Shown here one piece after another: positions 32,462 to 39,119 of a stretch of 39,119 nucleotides of DNA; the stretch's first letter is position 1, and each line of letters opens with the position of its first letter. Source of the DNA: Planctomycetia bacterium (GTDB lineage: Bacteria > Planctomycetota > UBA1135 > GCA-002686595); contig SXKQ01000084.1 of assembly GCA_005778045.1 (NCBI GenBank), positions 1 through 39,119 on the forward strand. Reading direction: 5' to 3'. A program made the translations under genes and the position numbers. Under the pieces are notes generated by a model. It worked only from the letters and a program-made list of their open reading frames with translations, did not search any database and was not told the origin of the DNA.

Positions 32462-33730
32462 TCACTCGAGGCGTGCGTCCACGCGCGCGCTTCCCGCACG
32501 CGGGGCCCGCACCTCGATGCGCACGTCGCTGCCCGCATCGGCAGACAGGAACAACCGCAGGTTCAATCTCTCACTGCCACCGAGGTCTGCGAGCACTACG
32601 CGGGCTCCGCGCACCGGGAGCGAGCGCGCGTCGCCTGCGGCCAGCGCGGCAGCCGCCACGAGCCGCGCTCCCGAGATTTCGAGTTCCGGTGCACCGACGA
32701 CACCGATCTCCCGTGCGCGGGCGCTCGCGCTCGGCAAGGTGCCACGATTGTGGAGTTCGAGGTCGACGCTCCACTGGGAAGGCGCCAGAGTAGCCACAGC
32801 CGGAGCGGAGAGCTCGACCTGCGGCAGGGCGCGCGCCACGTGCAGGACGCCCGCGACCGCGCCACGCGCAAGGCGCGGGATCTCCGACACGCGCGGCAGG
32901 GAGAGCGGGCTGCCGCGCTCGAACGGAAACTGCAGCGCCGCCACGAACGCGCCGCGCTCGCCGTAAGCGAACCGGAGGAAGGAGCCCGGCGCGCGCTCGA
33001 TCCGCTCGAGACCGCCCGCATCGAGCGCGTCGCACAGCTCGCCCTGCACCCGCAGGTCCGCATCGGGCCACGAGTGCGCCACAGCCTGCTCGGGGACCGG
33101 CAGCACCAGTCGCAGACAGGCCGAGAGGTTGGGACGCGCGACCAGATACTCCGCCAGCGCACGCGACTCGGGCTCGGACAGCGGATACGGGCCCGCTCCC
33201 GCTTCCGCGAGCGGATCCCAGCCCGTCGGGAAGTTGCAGTCGAGCTCGACTTGCCGCGGCGCAAGCACCAGCGAGCCAGAGTCGAGCGCAGCGATCGCCT
33301 GCGAGCGCAGGTCCGGGTTCAGGCACGGCACCACGTGCACGACGACCCGCCCGAGCAACTCGCGCACCGCTCCCTCGCGTCGCGCGTCGGACACGATCTG
33401 GCGCACCAGCGCGAGCGCGAGCTCGGTGCCGAAGAGATCCTCAGGCCCGATCGTCGCGACGAGCAGCATGGCCGGCCGTGAGCGCGGGGAATCACCCTCG
33501 AGCCGCGCCAAGGTGACCACCGGAAGATCGAGCCCGGACGCGCTGCGACCGAGCGACTCGACCCGCACTAGATCGGGATGCTTGGTCGAGAGTTCCTCGA
33601 GCATGAGCGCGAGCCGACGGGGCGTGCAGTAGCCTTCGAACTCGGGCACGACCGCAGGCACCTCCTCGGGCAGCGGAGCTGGCGCGGGATCCTGCGCCAG
33701 CGCGAGGAGCGCGGCGAGCAGCAGGCTCAC
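32462..33730 (-). CDS. M14 carboxypeptidase-like protein, zinc site apparently lost (gene 2 of pair)
   Basis: A 422-aa secreted protein (hydrophobic start VSLLLAALLALAQ) with an M14 zinc-carboxypeptidase-like domain. Layout is recognisable: YCTPRRLALMLEELSTKHPD, then VESLGRSASGLDLPVVTL, as in M14 enzymes. But HxxE reads ATIGPE (I94 in place of His, E97 kept), the substrate block DLNRNF reads ELDCNF (162-167), the second zinc His region reads CLRLVLPVPE with no His, and the catalytic Glu is probably Q267 in AALQFPF. It is therefore probably not a peptidase. A beta domain follows. Start GTG 33730 overlaps the upstream stop (GTGA). A binding role is inference. Confidence 0.65.
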   Translation of the reverse strand: MSLLLAALLALAQDPAPAPLPEEVPAVVPEFEGYCTPRRLALMLEELSTKHPDLVRVESLGRSASGLDLPVVTLARLEGDSPRSRPAMLLVATIGPEDLFGTELALALVRQIVSDARREGAVRELLGRVVVHVVPCLNPDLRSQAIAALDSGSLVLAPRQVELDCNFPTGWDPLAEAGAGPYPLSEPESRALAEYLVARPNLSACLRLVLPVPEQAVAHSWPDADLRVQGELCDALDAGGLERIERAPGSFLRFAYGERGAFVAALQFPFERGSPLSLPRVSEIPRLARGAVAGVLHVARALPQVELSAPAVATLAPSQWSVDLELHNRGTLPSASARAREIGVVGAPELEISGARLVAAAALAAGDARSLPVRGARVVLADLGGSERLNLRLFLSADAGSDVRIEVRAPRAGSARVDARLE

Positions 33731-35382
33731 GGTCGCACCTCGACGCGCACGGGGTTGCACCACGGGGCCGTCGCGCGCAGCGCGAGCGCCGAGCCCTCGG
33801 GCGCGAGCACGATCCACTCGCGCTCCGCGGAACTCTCGCCGCCCGCAAGCGTACCGAGCGTGTCGAGCTCGCGTCCGGCGAGCAGCTCGAGTCCCTCCTC
33901 GAGCGCGAATTCGAGCGTGACGCCGACCGTCGAGCGCACGGCGGAACGCGCCGCCAGCGAAGTCGGCAGGCGCCCCACGTTGCGCACGCGCGCACGGAGC
34001 GTCGCGATCCGACCGTCGCGCTCCGCCCGAACCTCGAGCTCGAGTCGCGGCGCACCTTGCGCGAGCGAGAGCGCGAAGCGCTCGATCCCCGCGAGCGCGC
34101 GCGGCAGGTCCGCAGGCGGCGGGTTCTCGATCGTCCACGGCTTCCAGCCCCCGATCCGCACGCGCGTCCCGCCCAGCAGGTGCGGGGTCCAAGGTACGAA
34201 CGCTGAGCCACCCGTGACGTCGTCGAGGTATGGACGCCAGCGCAGGTCGCGCTCGAGCGGAGTCCGCAGCCCCGGGCCAGTCTCGCGCACGAAGCGCGCG
34301 TCGAGCGCCGCACCGCGCGCGGCGAGCGCCACCCGTGGCCCCCATGGTGCGAGCTCGAGCGAGAGCGCGCCACCGACCACCGCGAACCAGTCTTGCGCGC
34401 TGCCGCCCTCGTCGCGCAGACGCGCCGCGCGCCGCGACAACGGCTGCTCCTGAACGCGCGACGTGGCCACACGGAAGTCGCGCGCACACAGCTCGTACAG
34501 CGCCCGGTCAGGTGCCGCCCAGCTCTCGATCGAAGCCGTGCCCCCGGGGCTGGCCAGCTGACCGTGCGCGCCCTGCAAAGAGAGCACCGCGAACACGCGT
34601 CGCTCGAGCACGAGATCCGCCAGTGCGCGCGCGGCCGGCTGCGAAAGCGGCAGCGCTCCCGTGCTCGGGTCCGCCGCCGGTCGCTCCAGCGGGAAGCTGC
34701 GCTCGAGCGCCACCCCGCCGGGACCATCCTCGTTGAAGCGCCCGTCGCCGTCGTCGTCGCGCCCCTCCGGACGCAACGAGAGCCGCGGCGCGTCGAGCGG
34801 CCCTGCGGGCACGAGGAAGCGGTCGTCGTCGGAGAGCACCCACGCGCCGGCGGGATCCTCGACCAGCATCGACAGCACCAGACCGTCGCCGTCGAGGTCC
34901 TCGGGACCGTCTTCGTCGAGGCTGCCGTCGCGGTCGAGATCGATCGGCGTGTCGTCACCGCCGTCGCCGCGCTGGTCGGCCAGATAGCGCGCGAGCGCGG
35001 CGCGTGCGGTGCAGGGCACGACCACCACGCTCACCCCAGGCCCGAGCGGGCTCGCTGGCCCACCGAGCGCGCGCGCGCAGGCCACGGCGGCCTCCGCGCC
35101 AGCGAGCGAGACGCCGTCGAAGCCGCCGAGCACGAGCAGGGTCGGTCGCTGCGAAGCCTCGATCGGCCCGGGGGTCGCGATCTCGAAGGCGCACACGCCC
35201 GCCGCCACGAGTCCCCCATGCTCGAGCCGGCGCAGCCGGGAGCCCTCGAGCGCGGCGGCTTCGTCGAGGGCACGCTCAAGCTCGTCGCACGAGCGATAGC
35301 GAGCCTCCTGAGCCGCGGGTGCGGCCGGCGCGAGGACTAGTGCGAGCGCGGCGAGGCTCGAGAACGGGCGCGGCGAGGCCAT
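33727..35382 (-). CDS. M14 carboxypeptidase-like protein with DxDxDG loops, zinc site apparently lost (gene 1 of pair)
   Basis: A 551-aa secreted protein; the signal peptide ends near APAAPAAQ. It resembles bacterial M14 peptidases that carry Asp-rich loops: DLDRDGSLDEDGPEDLDGDG (148-167) and DDDGDGRFNEDGPGG (209-223), likely calcium sites. In active relatives the latter runs into DLNRNFP; here it is ALERSFP (225-231). HxxE reads GGFDGV (F88, V91) and the second zinc His is Q270 in VLSLQGAHGQ, while the catalytic Glu seems kept (E343 in LSLELAPWG). All three zinc ligands appear missing. A beta domain fills the last third. Start ATG 35382 with TAGAAT 11 nt upstream. It overlaps the second M14-like gene. 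Confidence 0.65.
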   Translation of the reverse strand: MASPRPFSSLAALALVLAPAAPAAQEARYRSCDELERALDEAAALEGSRLRRLEHGGLVAAGVCAFEIATPGPIEASQRPTLLVLGGFDGVSLAGAEAAVACARALGGPASPLGPGVSVVVVPCTARAALARYLADQRGDGGDDTPIDLDRDGSLDEDGPEDLDGDGLVLSMLVEDPAGAWVLSDDDRFLVPAGPLDAPRLSLRPEGRDDDGDGRFNEDGPGGVALERSFPLERPAADPSTGALPLSQPAARALADLVLERRVFAVLSLQGAHGQLASPGGTASIESWAAPDRALYELCARDFRVATSRVQEQPLSRRAARLRDEGGSAQDWFAVVGGALSLELAPWGPRVALAARGAALDARFVRETGPGLRTPLERDLRWRPYLDDVTGGSAFVPWTPHLLGGTRVRIGGWKPWTIENPPPADLPRALAGIERFALSLAQGAPRLELEVRAERDGRIATLRARVRNVGRLPTSLAARSAVRSTVGVTLEFALEEGLELLAGRELDTLGTLAGGESSAEREWIVLAPEGSALALRATAPWCNPVRVEVRP

Positions 35383-35393
35383 GCAAGCGCCCT

Positions 35394-35399
35394 ATTCTA
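35394..35399 (-). promoter_or_regulatory. -10-like TAGAAT before the M14-like pair
   Basis: TAGAAT on the minus strand ends 11 nt before the ATG at 35382 and no Shine-Dalgarno sequence follows. It could start a transcript separate from smc. Confidence 0.35.
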
Positions 35400-35410
35400 T
35401 CGGCGCGCGT

Positions 35411-35437
35411 GGCCCGCCGAGTCCATGTCGGCGGACC
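35411..35437 (-). terminator. Candidate hairpin after smc
   Basis: GGCCCGCCGA (35411-35420) pairs with TCGGCGGACC (35428-35437), 10 bp with one wobble, around a 7-nt loop. It begins 49 nt after the smc stop. No U tract follows. Confidence 0.3.
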
Positions 35438-35486
35438 GAAGTCGGCCCGGGCGAGGGTCACCCCCCGCCACGGGCGCCCGGATCAC

Positions 35487-38400
35487 CTAGGCCACGGGAT
35501 TGACCACCTCGGGCTCCGGCTCGAGCGCGGCCGGCAGCTCGGCAGCGACCGACGGGCCCGCGACCGGCTGGATCACGTACTCCGTCAGCGCCTCCTCGGC
35601 GAGCGGCACCACCGCGGGTCCGCTCTCCTCGGTCTCGGTCGGATCCGCGGCCACGCCGCTCGTGATCTCGGGCACGAACTTCTCGACGTCTTGGAACTGC
35701 ACGGACACCCACGAGGAGACGCCCTTGGTCTCCATGGTGATGCCGTACAGGCGGTCGCAGGCGCCCATGGTGCCCTTGTTATGGGTCACGACGACGAACT
35801 GCGACTGCGAGCGGAACGTCGAGACCATGCTGAGGAAGCGCCCGACGTTGGTCTCGTCGAGGGCCGCATCGACTTCGTCGAGCACGCAGAACGGGCTTGG
35901 GCGGGCACGGAACACGGCGAACAGCAGCGCCAGCGCGGTCATCGTGCGCTGGCCGCCCGAGAGCATGCGAATCGGCAGCATCTCGCGGCCCGGCGGGCGC
36001 GCGGAGATTTCCACGCCGGCCTCCAGCGGGTCGACGCCCTGCTCGATGGCCAAGTCCGCCTTGCCGCCCTGGAACAGCATGCGGAAGAGCTCGTTGAAGT
36101 GCTTGCGCACCTCCTCGAAGGTCTGCTCGAAAAGCCGCTGGCTCTCCAAGTTCAGGTGCGCGAGCGCGTCGGCGAGCACCTTGCGGGATTCCTCGATGTC
36201 CTTGCGCTGGTCCGTGAGGAAGTCGAAGCGCGCCTGGGACTCGGAGAGCTCGGCCACGGCGTCGGTATTGACCGGTCCAATGGCGTCGAGCGCGCGCTTG
36301 AGCGCGGCGACTTCCTGCTCGAGCCCATCGAGGGCGCCGGCCTCCGCGAGCTCGGTCTCGGGCTCGAAGCCCTCGAGCAGCTCGGCCTCCGTGACGCCGA
36401 GATCCTCGCGCGTGCGCACGACGAGTTCCGCGGCGACGAGCTCGATCTTCTGCGCGTCCATGCGACGCTCGGACAGCTCGGCGGCGAGGCTCTCGAGCTC
36501 GCGCGTGACCGCGTCGACGCGGGCGCGGAACACGCTGACCGCCTCGCGACCGGCGAACTCCGCCTCGCGCAGTTCCTTGAAGCGTGCCTCGGCAGCCGCG
36601 CGCTCGACGAGCACCTCGTCGCCGCGGACACGCACGCGCGCCGCCTCGGCGACCGCGGCTTCCGCTGCTTCCGCATGCTCGCGCGAAAGCCGTGCCGAGC
36701 GCTCGAGCTCCGCACGCGCCTCAGACAGACCACGATCGAGGTCGCGCACGCGGGCATGCAGCGTGCTGAGCTCGGCGTTCTGACGGATCACGATGCTCTC
36801 CGCCGAGGAGGCGCTCGACTGCAGCGTCTCGATGCGGGTCTCGAGCGCCACGCGCTCGGCATCGAGCGCCGCGAGCTTCTCGTTCTCGCGCGTGAAGTTG
36901 GCTTGGGCCGTCGCATGGCGCTTCTGCGCGCCGGCGAGCTCTGAATCGAGGCGGCGCTGGTCGGCGAGAATCGCCTCGTGCTCGCGCGTGAGCTGTCCGG
37001 CGACGCGGCTCAGGTCCGCGATGCGCGCCTTGGCCGTCTGGGCCTGCGCCCGCGCGTCCGTCAGCTGCTGGCGACGGCGGTCGCATTCCGACTGGGCGTG
37101 CGCGCGGCGCTCGGCCACCACGCGGCGCTCGCCCGCGATGCGCTCGAGCTCGGCCGTCTCCTCGCGAATCGCCTTCTCGATACCCTCGAGCTCGCGCGCG
37201 AACTCCGCGGCAGTCGCGCGACGACCGACGGCACCCTGCGTCACCTCGCGGTGACCGCCGAACACGCCGGCCGCGCTGACAAGGTCACCCGCGGGCGTGA
37301 CGAAGCGCCACTGCGGGTGCTCACGAACCAGCGCGATCGCCAGCTCGAGCTCATCGACCACCAGCACGTCGCCGACGAGCAGCGCCGCCAGCGGCTCAAA
37401 GCCGCCGCTGCACTCGAGCTCGTCGAGCAGGCGCGGGAACGGCGCGAGAGCCGCGTCGCGCTTGCCCTGCTCGCGCACACCGATGCCGCCGGGCACGTAC
37501 ACACGCACTTGGCCCGACTTGCGCTCCGAGAGCCAGCGCAGCATACGGCCGGCGAGCTCGGGATCCTCCGTGACAAGGCCGAGGGCCGCCGGTCCGAGCG
37601 CGGCGTCGAGGGCCCGCGCGAGGCGCGTCGACGTGCGCAGGTGGTCGGCGACGAGGCCCTTGAGCTGCGCGGGCTCGCACGGTCCTTGGCCGCGGCGCGT
37701 GCCCTCGAGCAGCGCGCGCGCGCCAGCCTCGAGGCTCGAGCGCTCGTGCTCCATGTCCTTGAGCGTGTCGATGCGGCTGGTGAGGCGCGCGCGCTCGACC
37801 TCGTGCTTCGAGCGCGCGGCACGGCGGTCCTGCTCTTCGCGCTCGAGCGCCTGCTGACCGACCTGCAGGTCGCGCAGCGTCGTCTCGGCCACGCCGAGGT
37901 CGCTCTGCGCCTCGATTACGCGCCCTTCGGCTGCCGCCTGATCGCCCTGCAGGACCTCGACCTCGCGGCCGGATTCCTCCATGCGCAGCTGGGCACGCTG
38001 CAGCCGCTCCGAGAGGCTCGGGCGCGAGAGCTCGATCGTGCGCTCGAGGTTCTGCGCGGCGGTGCGCTCGTTCAGGTGCGAGAGCACGATCTGGTTTTGG
38101 CGCTCGCAGTTCGCGCGCAGCTCGCGCTGGGTGTTGCGAGCCTCGCGCAGGGTCACCTGCTCGCCGTCGGCCGTGCTACGCGACTGCGAGAGCTGTTCCT
38201 CGATCGCAGCCTTGCGCGCGCGCACATCCTCGATCTCCCTGCTGCGCGTCTCGACGACGCGCGCGAGTTCCTCGGCACGGCGCGCTTCGCCGTCGGAATT
38301 GCGGCGCAAGTCCGCGGCGCGCGACTCGAGCTGGCGCTGGCGTTCCGCGCACTCGCTATCCTCCCCGACGAGCCGGCGGATCTCGCCCGAGAGACGGTCG

Positions 38401-39119
38401 ATCTCGGCCGAGATGGTCTCCTGCTCGCGCTCGCGGGTGCTGACGTCCGACTCGCCGTCGGCGCGCAGGGTCTTGAGCGACTCGCAGCGCGCCTCGAGTG
38501 CGGTGATCTGCTCCGAGAGGCTCGCGAGCGCGCTGCGCCCCTCGTGCAGGCGGTGCTTCAGATAGCGCGAGCGCTGGCCCTTCCACAGGTCGCGCGCGGC
38601 CACGAAGCGCTCGGCCTTGCCGGCCTGAATCTTGAGCGAGCGCACGCGGCTGCCGAGTTCCTTGAGCACGTCATCGAGGCGCACGAGGTCGACCTCGACG
38701 CGCCTGAGCTTGACGTCCGTCTCCTTGCGCTTGACCTTGTAGCGGCTGATGCCGGCCGCCTCCTCGAAGATCGCGCGGCGGTCGAGCGAGTTGGCCGAGA
38801 GCGCGGCGTCGATCTTGCCCTGCTCGAGCACCGAGTAGCCGCGGCTGCCAAGGCCGGTGTCGAACAGCATGTCGCGCACGTCCTTCAGGCGCGCGCGCTC
38901 GCCGTTGATCAGGTACTCGCCCTCGCCCGAGCGGTACACGCGGCGCGTGATCGACACTTCCGAGCCCTGCTGCGCGATCGTGCCGCAGGTGTTGTCGAGC
39001 ACGAGCGTGACCTCGGCCACGTTCATCGGCGGGCGGGAGACCGAGCCCTTGAAGATCACGTCGGTCATCTCGCCGCCGCGCATCGACGTCGGGCGCGTCT
39101 CGCCGAGCACCCAGCGCAC
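35487..39119 (-). CDS. smc: Chromosome segregation protein SMC (5' end outside the window)
   Basis: 1210 residues of SMC, the ATPase of bacterial condensin. The window starts at RWVLGETRPTSMRGG, so about 30-50 N-terminal residues with Walker A lie beyond 39119. Then come a long coiled coil, the hinge (GLVADHLRTSTRLARALDAA to VFGGHREVTQG), the returning coiled coil and the C-terminal head with the ABC signature RMLSGGQRTM, Walker B FCVLDEVDAALDE and the H-loop FVVVTHNKGTM. After the expected end (SSWVSVQF) is an extra, acidic, Pro/Ala/Glu-rich tail of about 70 residues. It is followed on the same strand by the M14-like pair after 104 bp. Function is not in doubt. Confidence 0.93.
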   Translation of the reverse strand: MRWVLGETRPTSMRGGEMTDVIFKGSVSRPPMNVAEVTLVLDNTCGTIAQQGSEVSITRRVYRSGEGEYLINGERARLKDVRDMLFDTGLGSRGYSVLEQGKIDAALSANSLDRRAIFEEAAGISRYKVKRKETDVKLRRVEVDLVRLDDVLKELGSRVRSLKIQAGKAERFVAARDLWKGQRSRYLKHRLHEGRSALASLSEQITALEARCESLKTLRADGESDVSTREREQETISAEIDRLSGEIRRLVGEDSECAERQRQLESRAADLRRNSDGEARRAEELARVVETRSREIEDVRARKAAIEEQLSQSRSTADGEQVTLREARNTQRELRANCERQNQIVLSHLNERTAAQNLERTIELSRPSLSERLQRAQLRMEESGREVEVLQGDQAAAEGRVIEAQSDLGVAETTLRDLQVGQQALEREEQDRRAARSKHEVERARLTSRIDTLKDMEHERSSLEAGARALLEGTRRGQGPCEPAQLKGLVADHLRTSTRLARALDAALGPAALGLVTEDPELAGRMLRWLSERKSGQVRVYVPGGIGVREQGKRDAALAPFPRLLDELECSGGFEPLAALLVGDVLVVDELELAIALVREHPQWRFVTPAGDLVSAAGVFGGHREVTQGAVGRRATAAEFARELEGIEKAIREETAELERIAGERRVVAERRAHAQSECDRRRQQLTDARAQAQTAKARIADLSRVAGQLTREHEAILADQRRLDSELAGAQKRHATAQANFTRENEKLAALDAERVALETRIETLQSSASSAESIVIRQNAELSTLHARVRDLDRGLSEARAELERSARLSREHAEAAEAAVAEAARVRVRGDEVLVERAAAEARFKELREAEFAGREAVSVFRARVDAVTRELESLAAELSERRMDAQKIELVAAELVVRTREDLGVTEAELLEGFEPETELAEAGALDGLEQEVAALKRALDAIGPVNTDAVAELSESQARFDFLTDQRKDIEESRKVLADALAHLNLESQRLFEQTFEEVRKHFNELFRMLFQGGKADLAIEQGVDPLEAGVEISARPPGREMLPIRMLSGGQRTMTALALLFAVFRARPSPFCVLDEVDAALDETNVGRFLSMVSTFRSQSQFVVVTHNKGTMGACDRLYGITMETKGVSSWVSVQFQDVEKFVPEITSGVAADPTETEESGPAVVPLAEEALTEYVIQPVAGPSVAAELPAALEPEPEVVNPVA

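Overview
The window is high-GC bacterial chromosomal DNA that is dense, mostly housekeeping and envelope-related, with no phage, plasmid, IS element, CRISPR array or tRNA/rRNA gene that I can recognise. The very high GC, the many secreted lipoproteins, M14-type proteins with Asp-rich DxDxDG loops, a TMTC-like TPR membrane protein and the prkA-yeaH-spoVR operon suggest a planctomycete-like environmental bacterium, possibly from a metagenome assembly. That placement is inference; no rRNA or marker phylogeny is possible here.

Layout. 1-778: unrecognised sequence joined abruptly at about 191 to the 3' third of clpX. 872-4985: a GT-C/TPR membrane protein on the minus strand, then a divergent DHH phosphoesterase and an RlmN-type 23S rRNA methyltransferase. 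4998-7510 (minus): a degenerate aldehyde dehydrogenase translationally coupled (ATGA) to an L-lysine 6-aminotransferase. 7720-8570: a small hypothetical gene and a frame-broken gene. 8608-9251: rnpA-yidD. 9316-13118: a PD40/TolB-like lipoprotein, an M28 aminopeptidase lipoprotein with a PDZ domain, and a YycJ-like metallo-hydrolase. 13132-19064 (minus): addB-addA double-strand-break repair nuclease/helicase. 19123-25843 (minus): a polysaccharide/glycoconjugate cluster with a DPM1-like GT2, a second GT2, a 926-aa GT2-GT4 fusion and a polytopic GT39-like protein. 25840-26662: a decayed gene carrying a 14-bp tandem repeat. 26838-31297 (minus): prkA, DUF444 (yeaH-like) and spoVR, one tight operon. 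31454-32443: a glutaminyl-cyclase-like M28 lipoprotein. 32462-35382 (minus): two overlapping M14-carboxypeptidase-like genes whose zinc-binding residues appear to be lost. 35487-39119 (minus): smc, cut by the window edge before its Walker A.

The most notable observations are: (a) an aldehyde-dehydrogenase fold protein coupled to lysine aminotransferase but lacking the catalytic Cys, the oxyanion Asn and the C-terminal region; (b) a tandem pair of apparently inactive M14 peptidase homologues in one operon; (c) an octamer TANSCTCT 5-9 nt before the start codon of five separate genes that lack a Shine-Dalgarno sequence, suggesting a -10 element for leaderless transcripts; (d) a 14-bp tandem repeat whose three extra copies (42 nt) keep the frame inside an otherwise broken gene; and (e) the abrupt clpX junction. 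Two loci contain apparent single-base frameshifts, so assembly error must be kept in mind for all broken-gene calls.
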